DNA of 63,590 nucleotides from Bacteroidales bacterium (GTDB lineage: Bacteria > Bacteroidota > Bacteroidia > Bacteroidales > P3): the NCBI GenBank assembly GCA_017545365.1, contig JAFWOP010000050.1, forward strand, positions 1 through 63,590. Reading direction: 5' to 3'. The stretch's first letter is position 1; the number at the start of each line of letters is the position of its first letter. The position numbers and the translations under genes are program-made. The notes below the pieces were generated by a model. The model was not told the origin of the DNA. It saw only the letters and a list, made by a program, of their open reading frames with translations, and ran no database searches. Below are positions 50,695 through 60,157 of the stretch, piece by piece.

Positions 50695-52017
50695 TCAGTC
50701 TCTTCTAAAGATGTCTCGCGTGTACACCTTCTCCTGCACATCGTCCAAACTGCTATCATAGCGGTTGGCGATGATGGCGTGCGACTGTTCTTTGAACTTC
50801 GCAAGGTCGTTGACGACGAGGCTTCCAAAGAATGTGCTGCCGTCCTCCAGTGTGGGCTCGTAGATGATGACCTTGGCGCCCTTGGCCTTCACTCGCTTCA
50901 TGACCCCCTGGATGCTGCTTTGGCGGAAATTGTCGCTATTGCTCTTCATGGTCAGACGGTACACACCGATAACGCACTCGCGCTCCTGCGACTGGTCCCA
51001 GTTGTTATTGTTGTCGTAATAGGTATAGTAGCCGGCCATCTTCAGTACCTGGTCGGCAATGAAGTCCTTACGGGTCTTGTTGCTGTCGACGATGGCCCTG
51101 ATAAGGTCCTGCGGCACGTCGGCATAGTTGGCCAGCAGCTGCTTCGTGTCCTTCGGCAGACAGTAGCCCCCATAGCCGAAAGAGGGATTATTGTAATGCG
51201 AGCCGATACGCGGGTCGAGGCACACCCCGTCAATAATCTGCTGGGTGTCCAGCCCCTTCAGCTCGGCATAGGTGTCCAGCTCGTTGAAATAGCTGACACG
51301 CAAGGCCAGATAGGTGTTGGCAAACAGCTTCACGGCCTCCGCCTCGGTGCTGCCCATATCCAACACCGGCACATCCTCCTTCATCGCACCCCGGCGCACC
51401 AACCGGGCAAACAAGGGAGCCTTCTCGCACAACAAGGGGCTCTCATGGTCGTAGCCCACGATGATGCGGCTGGGATAGAGGTTGTCGTACAGGGCTTTCG
51501 ACTCGCGCAAAAACTCAGGTGCAAAGAAAATGTTGGGCTCCTCCGAAGCATTTCTGCGGAAACGCTCCCTCACGCTCGTGGTGTAACCCACTGGGATGGT
51601 GCTCTTGATAACCATCACCGCGTTCGGGTTCACCTCCAAAACCTTCTGTATCACATCCTCCACAGCCGAAGTGTCAAAGAAATTCTTGGCACTGTCGTAA
51701 TTGGTCGGAGCAGCGATGACGACAAACTCGGCATCGGCATATCCTTTCCGCCAGTCGGTCGTGGCTTCCAGGGACAGGGCAATCCGTTCAAGCCCTTCAG
51801 CCCTGTTCTCCCGCCAACGGCGGATGTCCTCGTCGGTCTTAGCGTAATAACCATCAAGGAAAGCCTCAATAAAGTCGTCCTGTATCGGCGACTGACGACG
51901 GTTCACCTTGTCGACACGCTCCTGCACAATATCCACGGCCACCACATCATTATGCTGTGCCAGCAATGTGGCCAAACTCAGACCCACATATCCTGTGCCT
52001 GCTACTGCAATTTTCAT
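50695..52017 (-). CDS. ugd: UDP-glucose/nucleotide-sugar 6-dehydrogenase
   Basis: A 440-residue dehydrogenase that oxidises UDP-glucose (or a related UDP-sugar) to the uronic acid with two NAD+. [22 protein letters not shown] is the NAD site; [31 protein letters not shown], and [31 protein letters not shown] with the active-site cysteine are all present. The ATG at 52017 is chosen for the immediate Rossmann motif. It is the first gene of the minus-strand locus, 24 bases ahead of upxY, and is noticeably more GC-rich than most of the locus. Confidence 0.94.
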   Translation of the reverse strand: MKIAVAGTGYVGLSLATLLAQHNDVVAVDIVQERVDKVNRRQSPIQDDFIEAFLDGYYAKTDEDIRRWRENRAEGLERIALSLEATTDWRKGYADAEFVVIAAPTNYDSAKNFFDTSAVEDVIQKVLEVNPNAVMVIKSTIPVGYTTSVRERFRRNASEEPNIFFAPEFLRESKALYDNLYPSRIIVGYDHESPLLCEKAPLFARLVRRGAMKEDVPVLDMGSTEAEAVKLFANTYLALRVSYFNELDTYAELKGLDTQQIIDGVCLDPRIGSHYNNPSFGYGGYCLPKDTKQLLANYADVPQDLIRAIVDSNKTRKDFIADQVLKMAGYYTYYDNNNNWDQSQERECVIGVYRLTMKSNSDNFRQSSIQGVMKRVKAKGAKVIIYEPTLEDGSTFFGSLVVNDLAKFKEQSHAIIANRYDSSLDDVQEKVYTRDIFRRD

Positions 52018-52456
52018 AATAATTATAATAATTAAAGAACAATCGCCAACCCCCACGCTCGCCATTACCGCTCTGACTAACACGGCGAAGCCACGGTCAC
52101 TCCCATATCAAAAGCGGGATTGGCCTCCTCTTTATCAAAATGCAAAAGTACGCTTTTTTTTTGAAATATCTAGTTTTCTTTCTTTTTTTTGCGCTCAAAG
52201 CAAGCATCCGCGCCGCTCAGGGTTCGCCGCGGAGCCGTCATTTGCCTTACAATCAGTTTACGTATAGTTTACATTTAGTCTATCCAGTATTTACCCCGGA
52301 CAGATGAAGGACAAACAAAACGATGAATTCATGATGAAAAAAGAATGGGCATTCCCATTAGGCGGGGCGTAGGTGCAGGGGCAGGGGAACCCTTTTTACT
52401 CGGAGTGCGGGTGATTGCGGCATTTTCATTTACCGGTAATGTTTTTTCCTTATAGA
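52018..52456. other. Divergent leader region of the capsule locus
   Basis: About 440 bases between ugd (minus) and the remnant that precedes the R-M genes (plus). It holds the probable capsule promoter and a long T/A-rich tract at 52151-52190; I see no gene. The untranslated leader of the capsule transcript (52017 to about 52135) is about 120 bases, where UpxY would be expected to act. Confidence 0.5.
52143..52150 (-). promoter_or_regulatory. Probable -7 element of the capsule operon
   Basis: The minus strand reads TACTTTTG, an exact TAnnTTTG box, followed by CATTTTGATAAAG and preceded by an A-rich tract. No clear TTTG lies at the expected 19-20 bases upstream. The position, 126 bases before ugd, suits a capsule operon promoter with a leader. 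Confidence 0.45.
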
Positions 52457-52522
52457 TACAATAAAATAGGCCAAAGAGCGTTTTTGGACATTATGGTATC
52501 CTACGAAAAAGTGACTTTGGAC
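52457..52522. repeat. Left copy of 66-bp direct repeat flanking the R-M genes
   Basis: These 66 bases match 55161-55226 at 54 of 66 positions without gaps. They include the start of the M16 peptidase gene: ATG at 52493 encodes MVSYEKVTLD, the same ten residues as the real gene, then TIGTL and a stop. It is thus a leftover 5' end of the peptidase gene on the other side of the R-M insertion. Confidence 0.85.
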
Positions 52523-52649
52523 ACAATAGGTACTTTGTGAAACGCAATTAGACATTAGCGGAGAGATAGTGTTTGGTTTGGCCGCCGTGGCTGCCAGACT
52601 ATCAGAGCAGAATGAGACGCCAGGGCTAAAATTGTTGATGTTATACATT

Positions 52650-53723
52650 ATGGATAAAAGTGATATAAGACCTGACCTTTTCGGGCAAAAACACTCAAGC
52701 AGAGACTACACAAGGGCTGATAATTGGGGCAAAAACCAGTTCAACAGTTCATTCCCTGCATCGCTTGTAGCGTATATGTACTTCAAAGGGTTAATGCCCA
52801 TATACATTAGGACTAACAAGAAGAATGAGATTGTCCACACCGAGATAAAAAGCACGGAACTTCTTGGAATAGACCCGTTGAGTGACGAAGCCTACTACAA
52901 TTATGAGGCAGGGTTCGCCCCATACGAAAAATATTATCAAGGCGAAAGAGAACATATTGATCTCGTTATGCTCAACAATAGTACAAGTGTAGTATTGTCT
53001 GGATTGGAAATAAAACTGACAGCATTGCCAGATAGCACCACTAAATCACAGCCCGAATCGGAGTGGGGAACGGAGATTGTAATGAGGCCTCCTACCATCT
53101 GTTTTCTTGCTTGTAGTATTTGTGAAAACTACAGCACTCCCAAAGGCAAGGAGCGCCTTCGCTCGATGCTTCGTAGTGTACCCCAAATCAATCATTGGGA
53201 AGAGATTGATGAGGTTTTGCCACACTACACAAAGATTTTGGAGGCTGTGCTTGTTGTCTCGTCAGATATGCAGAACAAGCAGAAACCTCTTATCATACAG
53301 CCGATATGGAAGACTGAGGGAAACAGAATGCGGTTGAAAGACAATTGTTTGGATGCCTTTGTGTGGTCTAACCTCGCCATAATTCAGATGTGTTGTACCG
53401 AAGAGGCCACTAACATCCGCAGACTAAACCGTTTCCACCGCACCATTATTTGGATTTACAAGATGTTGCTCGACTATGTGACGTATGACACCTTCGACTA
53501 CAAGCGCATCATCCGCCTCCAGTCATATAACCTCGCCAACGACAAGGCTTTTGCTCTGCCTGGAAACAAATCACGCAAGTTTCTTCGGAGAGACATCGTT
53601 CTTAACCCCCGCGTCTCAAAGTATGAGATAAAGAATATCATCCTTGGCGGTGGTCAAGATTTATTAAGCCCTGAACGCCGATTCGATGCCGTTCTTGTCA
53701 ATAGTCCAGATATATTCGATTAA
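52650..53723 (+). CDS. Type II restriction endonuclease, HindVP-like
   Basis: A 357-residue protein resembling the HindVP restriction endonuclease family (recognition GRCGYC in the type member). SSRDYTRADNWGKNQFNSSFPASLVAYM near the N-terminus is the hallmark; a PD-(D/E)XK-like centre may be HIDLVMLNN...GLEIKLT (Asp about 110, E-x-K about 127-129). The ATG at 52650 is used since the upstream open frame is in the peptidase remnant region. It precedes a C5 cytosine methyltransferase gene by 5 bases, which makes a complete R-M pair. Specificity is not proven. Confidence 0.8.
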   Translation: MDKSDIRPDLFGQKHSSRDYTRADNWGKNQFNSSFPASLVAYMYFKGLMPIYIRTNKKNEIVHTEIKSTELLGIDPLSDEAYYNYEAGFAPYEKYYQGEREHIDLVMLNNSTSVVLSGLEIKLTALPDSTTKSQPESEWGTEIVMRPPTICFLACSICENYSTPKGKERLRSMLRSVPQINHWEEIDEVLPHYTKILEAVLVVSSDMQNKQKPLIIQPIWKTEGNRMRLKDNCLDAFVWSNLAIIQMCCTEEATNIRRLNRFHRTIIWIYKMLLDYVTYDTFDYKRIIRLQSYNLANDKAFALPGNKSRKFLRRDIVLNPRVSKYEIKNIILGGGQDLLSPERRFDAVLVNSPDIFD

Positions 53724-53728
53724 GCCTT

Positions 53729-55144
53729 ATGAGAGTTGTTGATTTATTCTGTGGATGTGGGGGAATGACTCTTGGCTTCGAGAAAGCGGGGTTCAATGTG
53801 GTGGCAGCTTTCGACAAATGGGAGGCTGCTCTACATGTCTACAACACAAATTTCTACCATTCCGCGAAGTTTCTTGACTTGTCTGATGTGAGTCACAGCA
53901 TCGAAATAATAACAGCATTGTCACCAGACATGATTATTGGCGGACCTCCGTGCCAAGACTTCTCTTCGGCCGGAAAACGAAACGAGGACAATGGACGTGG
54001 CGATTTGACAGTCAACTATGCAGAAATCATCAGTTCTATTCGTCCGCCCGTCTTTGTTATGGAGAACGTAGACCGTATTGTCAAGACTAACAAGTTAGCC
54101 GAGGCCAAACGTCTATTCAAAGAGGCCGGATATGGATTGTCGTACAGAATACTTGATGCAAGTTATTGTGGTGTCCCGCAGAAACGCAAACGTTTTTTTA
54201 TGGTCGGTGTTCTCGGAGAAAAGGATGGTTTTCTTGACAATGCTCTTGATGCCGGGCAATCGAAAGAGCCGATGACAATGCGTGACTATTTTGGTGACTC
54301 ACTTGGCCTTGAGTACTACTACCGTCACCCACGCAGCTATGCCCGCCGTGGAATATTCAGCATTGACGAGCCTAGTCCGACTATTAGAGGTGTCAATCGG
54401 CCTATGCCCAGTGGTTACGAGATACACCACAACGACCCAGTACGCAGTAAGGATGGCATTCGATCGCTGACTACCAAAGAACGCAGTCTCATACAGACCT
54501 TTCCTGTTGAATTTCATTTCGAAGGCAGCAAAACGGATATTGAGCAGATGATTGGCAATGCTGTGCCTGTCAACTTAGCCAAGTATGTGGCATTATTAGT
54601 TGCTGAATACCTCGCCAAGGAAGGCAAGCGAATAGTCCTGTTGGACAAGAAACAAGCCAACCGTCCGTATCACACTTCGATGGTGGCCATGTCAACGCGC
54701 ATCCCGATAGTAAAGTTCAAAGAGGTTGCCAAAGAATACCCTGACAAAATTGTTACCAACAAGCAGCTGAAGAGTGGAGATAATCTCGATCTTTCGAAGA
54801 ATCTGCTTGTCTCCCTTGTCAAGAACGACACTATAGATTTATTACTTGATGGCTCAATTAATGTATATTATACGGGCAAAAAGTTTCCCTCAACAGTAGA
54901 GCTGAACCACCTATACTACTTCATGCCGTATCGTAAGGGCAAGGGCATTCGCGACCTTTACTATATCAAGGTCGCCCGAGTCGGCTCGAAACATGAAGTA
55001 CACCCTGAAGCTGACCCCAACGATTTGCGGTTAGTTTTTGAGATAGAGTTTGTGAAGCAGCTATTTCCTGACTATAAGCCGATAAAGCTGGCCATATGGG
55101 AGACGTTTACCGATACTACATTGGTTAAAATATTGGAGATGTGA
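53729..55144 (+). CDS. DNA (cytosine-5) methyltransferase with C-terminal extension
   Basis: A 471-residue C5 methyltransferase. Motif I DLFCGCGGMTLGFEKAG (residues 5-21), motif IV GGPPCQDFS with the catalytic cysteine, motif VI VFVMENVD, motif VIII QKRKRFFMVG, and motif X MIGNAVPVNLAKYVA near 275-290. The target-recognition region is short. After residue about 310 there is an extra domain of roughly 160 residues (from NRPYHTSMVAMSTR to the end) without methyltransferase motifs. It protects DNA from the neighbouring endonuclease. No controller (C) or Vsr gene is visible. Confidence 0.93.
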   Translation: MRVVDLFCGCGGMTLGFEKAGFNVVAAFDKWEAALHVYNTNFYHSAKFLDLSDVSHSIEIITALSPDMIIGGPPCQDFSSAGKRNEDNGRGDLTVNYAEIISSIRPPVFVMENVDRIVKTNKLAEAKRLFKEAGYGLSYRILDASYCGVPQKRKRFFMVGVLGEKDGFLDNALDAGQSKEPMTMRDYFGDSLGLEYYYRHPRSYARRGIFSIDEPSPTIRGVNRPMPSGYEIHHNDPVRSKDGIRSLTTKERSLIQTFPVEFHFEGSKTDIEQMIGNAVPVNLAKYVALLVAEYLAKEGKRIVLLDKKQANRPYHTSMVAMSTRIPIVKFKEVAKEYPDKIVTNKQLKSGDNLDLSKNLLVSLVKNDTIDLLLDGSINVYYTGKKFPSTVELNHLYYFMPYRKGKGIRDLYYIKVARVGSKHEVHPEADPNDLRLVFEIEFVKQLFPDYKPIKLAIWETFTDTTLVKILEM

Positions 55145-55160
55145 TTAATTTTGACTAGGG

Positions 55161-55226
55161 TACAATAAAACGAAAGAAAGGTCGTTTTTGAACATTATGG
55201 TTTCTTACGAAAAAGTGACATTGGAC
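55161..55226. repeat. Right copy of 66-bp direct repeat flanking the R-M genes
   Basis: Same sequence family as 52457-52522 (54 of 66 identical). It spans the upstream region and first ten codons of the intact M16 peptidase gene. The distance between the two copies is about 2.7 kb, exactly the R-M module plus short flanks. Confidence 0.85.
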
Positions 55227-56456
55227 AATGGCCTTCGCGTGTTACTGCACCGAGACGACACCACCCCGCTGGTGACGGTGAACCTGCTCTACTGTGTGGG
55301 GTCGCGCGACGAGTCGGAGGAGCGTACTGGGTTTGCCCATCTGTTCGAGCACCTCATGTTTGGCGGGACTCGGCAGCACCCCGACTACGACCAGGTTGTA
55401 GACCAGTTGGGCGGCGAGAGCAACGCATTCACCAACAATGACTATACCAATTATTACATTACCCTGCCCGCGCAATTCGTAGAGCAGGCGCTACGTTTGG
55501 AGGCTGACCGTCTGAGCGGCGACTGGAACATCGAGGGAGACCATTGGAACGTGCTGGACGTGCAGAAGCGCGTGGTGACCGAAGAGTATAACCAACGCTA
55601 TATGAACCAGCCTTATGGCGATGTGTGGATGTTGCTGCGGCCGCTGTGCTATCGGGTACACCCTTATCGTTGGAGCACCATCGGGGCCGATATCCGCCAT
55701 GTGCAGGAGGCCACGCTGCAGGACGTCCGCTCGTTCTACGACCGCTATTATGTGCCTTCTAACGCCATCGTTTCCATTGCTGGCAACGTGGACATGGGGC
55801 TGGCCATGAGGGTCGTGCAGGATTCGTTCGGTCAAATCCGCCGTACTTCGCCTATGAACCTGTCGGACCGCTGCCGCCCACACGAACCTGAGCAGACCGA
55901 GGCTCGGCGGTTGGAAGTGGTGCGCGACGTGCCCAACAACGCTATCTACAAGGCCTGGGTGATGTGCGACCGCTGGTCGGCGGACTACTATGTCTATGAC
56001 ATTATCAGCGACATCCTCAGCAACGGACATTCCTCGCGCATGTACCGCCACCTGGTGCAGGAGCAAGGCCTCTTCACCGAGATTAACGCTTACATTACCG
56101 GCGAGCTGGACGAGGGCCTGTTTGTTGTGAGCGGACGCCTGTGCGACGGGGTGGGCTTCGATGAGGCGGAGAACGCCATCACCAAAGAGATACAGCTTCT
56201 GCAATGCGAACTCGTGGACAGCCATGAGTTGGAGAAGGTTGCCAACAAGTTTGAGAACACCTTTGTGTACTCGCAGCTGAAGGCCGCCGACCGGGCGTTG
56301 AGCCTGTGCTATTTCGAGATGATAGGGCAGCCCCAGCTGGTGAACCTTGAACCCGAATGCTACCGCCGCGTAACGCCCGCCGATGTGCAACGGGTGGCCC
56401 AGCGGCTCACCGACACCCGCTGCTCAACGCTGACAATTGCCAAAGTCAATAACTAA
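55197..56456 (+). CDS. M16-family zinc metallopeptidase
   Basis: A 419-residue M16B-like protein. The inverted zinc motif HxxEH is in TGFAHLFEHLMFGGT (about residues 43-57), with the third ligand glutamate in VVTEEYNQR about 75 residues on. The C-terminal half is the inactive-like repeat with YRHLVQEQGLF. Typically these peptidases degrade short peptides. Start at the ATG at 55197 (MVSYEKVTLDNGL); an upstream TTG at 55188 is less likely. The promoter region is duplicated to the left of the R-M genes. Confidence 0.9.
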   Translation: MVSYEKVTLDNGLRVLLHRDDTTPLVTVNLLYCVGSRDESEERTGFAHLFEHLMFGGTRQHPDYDQVVDQLGGESNAFTNNDYTNYYITLPAQFVEQALRLEADRLSGDWNIEGDHWNVLDVQKRVVTEEYNQRYMNQPYGDVWMLLRPLCYRVHPYRWSTIGADIRHVQEATLQDVRSFYDRYYVPSNAIVSIAGNVDMGLAMRVVQDSFGQIRRTSPMNLSDRCRPHEPEQTEARRLEVVRDVPNNAIYKAWVMCDRWSADYYVYDIISDILSNGHSSRMYRHLVQEQGLFTEINAYITGELDEGLFVVSGRLCDGVGFDEAENAITKEIQLLQCELVDSHELEKVANKFENTFVYSQLKAADRALSLCYFEMIGQPQLVNLEPECYRRVTPADVQRVAQRLTDTRCSTLTIAKVNN

Positions 56457-56486
56457 GATACCCAGCTTCATTTCACATTATTCAAA

Positions 56487-57578
56487 GTGGCGATTATAAA
56501 TTATATCAAGGAAGGGCTGAGCCGTATGGGTGAGATGATTGCATCCATACCTTTTGGGAGTATCGGCCGCAAGATAATCAACTTCATTGGCGGCCTGCTG
56601 CACCGCACGCTGTTCACGGTGCTGCTGCCCAAGCGATACCGCTCGTTGTCAAAGTTGCAGATATACACCATCATCTTTAAATCCGACACCCCTGCGGGCA
56701 AGAAGTTCGACATCTGGCTGCTGGTGCTTATTGCGGCCAACATCATCACCATCATGTTGGAGAGCATGGCCGGGGCGGCACACTGGTTCTCGGTGCTGAT
56801 GCGTGTGCTGGGATGGGGTTTCACCCTCTTGTTCACCTTCGAATACTACCTGCGCATCTACTGCCTGAAACGCCCTTGGAAGTACATTCTTTCGGTTTTC
56901 GGCATCATCGACTTCCTTTCCATCTTCCCTGCCTACCTGAGCCTGTTCATCCCTGCCGCCTCCACCCTGTCGGTGCTGCGCCTGATGCGCGTGCTGCGCA
57001 TCTTCCGCATCTTTAAAATGCAGCGATTCCTCGACGAGAGCCGCTTCCTCATCAACGCCCTACAACGCAGTTTTGCGAAGATTCTCATCTTCATGCTTTT
57101 CGTGTTCATCATGGCCGTCATTCTTGGCTCCACCATGTACGGGATTGAGGGGGGCAAGAATCCCGCCATCACCAGCATACCCGAAGGCATATATTGGGCT
57201 GTGGTCACCATCACCACGGTGGGGTATGGCGACATCGCGCCGGTCACGCATACAGGCCGCTTTGTGTCAATACTTGTCATGCTGCTCGGTTACTCGATTA
57301 TTGCGGTGCCCACCGGCATTGTGGCGGGCGAGACCATTGAGGAGCATAAGCGGGACCGCAAACGCCGCAATAAGAAGCGTGGCCGCCATCATTCGGACAG
57401 CCGCATCGAATACCCGGTCAGCAATGCCACCGAGCCGGACTCGCTAGACGAAGACACCATCCCCACAGGCTCTACCGAGCCCAACCCCGTAGAAGAGAGT
57501 CACCTCCCCAGCCGCCCGCAAAGGAAACCTTGGGACGACGACCCTGGCGCACGTATCCGCCCGGAAGACCTGTTATGA
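56487..57578 (+). CDS. Voltage-gated-type potassium/ion channel
   Basis: A 363-residue six-helix channel protein. S1-S4 region: FDIWLLVLIAANIITIMLE, a helix near residue 115, and an S4-like LRLMRVLRIFRIFKMQRF with regularly spaced arginines (about 165-182); the pore carries TITTVGYGDIAPVT, the K+ selectivity filter. About 75 C-terminal residues are polar, charged and probably disordered. The first ~60 residues are a cytoplasmic segment. Likely a K+ channel of the inner membrane; gating is not deducible. Not functionally linked to the capsule genes. Confidence 0.92.
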   Translation: MAIINYIKEGLSRMGEMIASIPFGSIGRKIINFIGGLLHRTLFTVLLPKRYRSLSKLQIYTIIFKSDTPAGKKFDIWLLVLIAANIITIMLESMAGAAHWFSVLMRVLGWGFTLLFTFEYYLRIYCLKRPWKYILSVFGIIDFLSIFPAYLSLFIPAASTLSVLRLMRVLRIFRIFKMQRFLDESRFLINALQRSFAKILIFMLFVFIMAVILGSTMYGIEGGKNPAITSIPEGIYWAVVTITTVGYGDIAPVTHTGRFVSILVMLLGYSIIAVPTGIVAGETIEEHKRDRKRRNKKRGRHHSDSRIEYPVSNATEPDSLDEDTIPTGSTEPNPVEESHLPSRPQRKPWDDDPGARIRPEDLL

Positions 57579-57696
57579 CTATAATCTGAACGACAAAGAA
57601 CTAATATGACAATAAAAAAATGCATCAGGTTGTAAGATTTTGGCATTTTATGCGTCATTATAATATACGATGTATAAACTAACTAACACTATATTC

Positions 57697-60111
57697 ATGA
57701 AAAGAATCTTTCTATGCTTGTTGATAGTTCTGGTGGGGCAGACGTGCCTTGCACAGCATACTATCAGTGGCACCATTACCGACTCACGGACGGGCGAGAC
57801 ACTTATCGGGGCAACAGTGTATGACACTGTGTCCAAGAAGGGCACTATCACCAACCAGCATGGCCGCTACACACTCACCTTAAAGGGCGAGCGGGCTGTG
57901 GTCAGGATTTCGTTTGTGGGCTATGAGACGCAACACCTTCCTCTTTTGATGAGCCACAATCAACATCTGGACGTAAAGCTGCACGGATCCACACTCCTGC
58001 AAGAGGTGACCGTCACCGGGCAACGTGTCCAGCATGTGGAGAGTTCACAAACCAGCGTGATAGAGGTGCCGATAGAGAAAATCAAGGCTGTGCCTGTCAT
58101 CTTCGGCGAGACCGACATCATCAAGGTGGTACAGCTACTACCGGGCGTGCAAAGCGGAAGCGAAGGCATGTCGGGCATGTACGTGCGCGGCGGCGGCCCC
58201 GACGAGAACCTGTTTCTGCTGGACGGCGTGCCGATGTACAACGTGAACCACCTAGGCGGCTTCTTCTCGGCGTTCAACAGCGACGCTGTGAAGAACATCA
58301 GCCTCTACAAGGGTAGCTTCCCAGCCCATTTCAGCAGCCGCCTGAGCAGTGTGCTCGACATCACCACCAATAACGGCAATGACAAAGGATACCACGGAGG
58401 AATAAGCGTGGGGGCTATCTCGGCCAAGTTCAACCTGGAGGGCCCCATCGTGAAGGAGAAGACCACCTTCAGCATTTCTGGCCGCCGCACCTACGGTGAT
58501 GTGCTGCTACAGCCCCTCATCAAATTGTTTATGGCCGCCGAAGGAGAGACCGGCAAAGTGAATGCGGGATATTACTTCTACGACCTCAATGCCAAGATAA
58601 CGCACAAGTTCAACGACCGCAGCCGCCTGTATGCTTCATATTACATGGGCGATGATGCCCTGTACGCCAAGTTCAAGATTGGGCAAAACTACAACTACAA
58701 TGAGAGCATGCGACTGGGCTACAACTGGGGCAACATAGTGGGTAGCTTACGTTGGAACTACGAACTGACGCCCAAGCTGTTTATGAATGTGACCGGCGCC
58801 TACACCCGCTACCGTAACAATCTGAGTCTTTCGGAGATGTCAGGTCATTCGGCTTATGACAACTACGGCCACCTCATCCATTATGGCGACACCTTGACCA
58901 TACGTTTCAACTCAGGCATTCAGGATGTCACTGGGCGTATCGATTTTGACTATGCCCCCACACCCGACCACGCCGTAAAGTTTGGCGGGCAGTACATCCT
59001 TCACCACTTCACACCCGAGACAAGTAGTTTGCGAGAAGCCTATAACTATGAAGAAGACCGCTTCAAATTCGATACCGTCATAGGTCAAAGCCATGTTTCG
59101 GCCAACGAGTTTACCCTGTATGCCGAAGACGACTGGCGCATCAACGACAAGTTCAAGGTGAACGCCGGGCTCAATCTTTCGGGCTTTGCCGTGCAAGGCA
59201 AGTTCTACCCCAACCTGCAGCCCCGCGTCAGTGGACGCTGGCTTATCTCCGACCGCCTCTCAGCCAAGGTGGGCTATGCCTATATGACGCAATACCTGCA
59301 CCTGCTAAGCAACAGCAACATCAGCCTTCCCACAGACCTCTGGGTACCCGTCACGGCACGCATCAAGCCCATGACATCACAGCAGGTGGCGGCAGGGTTC
59401 TTCTACAACCTGTTGGATTTGGTCGACTTATCCGTAGAGGGATATTACAAATATATGGACAACCTGCTGGAATATAAGGACGGGGCCTCGTTCTGGGGTA
59501 GCTCGCAAGGCTGGGAGGATAAGGTGTGCATGGGCAGCGGCTGGGCTTATGGCATCGAGTTTCTCGCACAGAAGACCTTCGGCCGTCTCACCGGCTGGAT
59601 AGGATACACTTGGAGCCACACCGACCGCCTGTTTGACCGCGAGGGACAAGAACTGAACCAGGGGCGCGTGTTCCCTGCCAAGTACGACCGCCGACACGAC
59701 ATCAGTATCGTGGCCACATACAAGTTCACCGATAAGATTGATGCCAGCATCAGCTGGGTGTTCAGCAGCGGCAACACTGGCACCCTCGCACTACAAGAAT
59801 TCGGCGGGGAGGGTGTCTTAGGTTACGCCAATGGATACTACAATTATTACGACTACACCCCTTATATCAGCAGCCGTAACAACTACCGTATGCCTAACTA
59901 CCACCGCATGGACCTCAGCGTGAACTTCCACCGCAATTTCAAACGAGGCAAGCGTACCATCAACATCAGTGTCTACAACCTCTATAACCACCAGAACCCC
60001 TATCTGGTTTACGCTTCCACCGACTATGTGTGGGGGAATGAGAACCGATACCTCAAACAGCTCTCCATCTTCCCCATCATACCCTCCTTCAGCTACACTT
60101 GGAAATTCTAG
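57697..60111 (+). CDS. TonB-dependent outer-membrane receptor with carboxypeptidase-like domain
   Basis: An 804-residue outer-membrane protein. MKRIFLCLLIVLVGQTCLAQ is a signal peptide; HTISGTITDSRTGETLIGATVYD starts the CarboxypepD_reg-like domain common in Bacteroidetes. The plug region contains VQLLPGVQSGSEGMSGMYVRGG and DENLFLLDGVPMYNVNHLGG; the rest is a beta barrel ending with aromatic FSYTWKF. Start at the ATG at 57697 for the signal peptide. It is followed at 46 bases by a DUF4249 lipoprotein gene, a standard partner. Substrate unknown; there is no SusD gene. Confidence 0.92.
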   Translation: MKRIFLCLLIVLVGQTCLAQHTISGTITDSRTGETLIGATVYDTVSKKGTITNQHGRYTLTLKGERAVVRISFVGYETQHLPLLMSHNQHLDVKLHGSTLLQEVTVTGQRVQHVESSQTSVIEVPIEKIKAVPVIFGETDIIKVVQLLPGVQSGSEGMSGMYVRGGGPDENLFLLDGVPMYNVNHLGGFFSAFNSDAVKNISLYKGSFPAHFSSRLSSVLDITTNNGNDKGYHGGISVGAISAKFNLEGPIVKEKTTFSISGRRTYGDVLLQPLIKLFMAAEGETGKVNAGYYFYDLNAKITHKFNDRSRLYASYYMGDDALYAKFKIGQNYNYNESMRLGYNWGNIVGSLRWNYELTPKLFMNVTGAYTRYRNNLSLSEMSGHSAYDNYGHLIHYGDTLTIRFNSGIQDVTGRIDFDYAPTPDHAVKFGGQYILHHFTPETSSLREAYNYEEDRFKFDTVIGQSHVSANEFTLYAEDDWRINDKFKVNAGLNLSGFAVQGKFYPNLQPRVSGRWLISDRLSAKVGYAYMTQYLHLLSNSNISLPTDLWVPVTARIKPMTSQQVAAGFFYNLLDLVDLSVEGYYKYMDNLLEYKDGASFWGSSQGWEDKVCMGSGWAYGIEFLAQKTFGRLTGWIGYTWSHTDRLFDREGQELNQGRVFPAKYDRRHDISIVATYKFTDKIDASISWVFSSGNTGTLALQEFGGEGVLGYANGYYNYYDYTPYISSRNNYRMPNYHRMDLSVNFHRNFKRGKRTINISVYNLYNHQNPYLVYASTDYVWGNENRYLKQLSIFPIIPSFSYTWKF

Positions 60112-60157
60112 AGTCCTTATTACTGTGATTACGGAACAACGAAACAACACCAATATC

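Noticed and set aside
50680..52035. A 451-codon open frame on the plus strand
   Set aside because: It is antisense to ugd and has no family features; GC-rich genes often keep an opposite frame open. ugd has all its motifs.
52430..52648. A 72-codon minus-strand frame in the R-M leader region
   Set aside because: It crosses the M16 gene remnant in antisense and shows no domain; the remnant explains the sequence better.
55491..56390. A 299-codon minus-strand frame opposite the M16 peptidase
   Set aside because: Low-complexity His/Val-rich translation, no start context, fully inside a gene with intact zinc motif.
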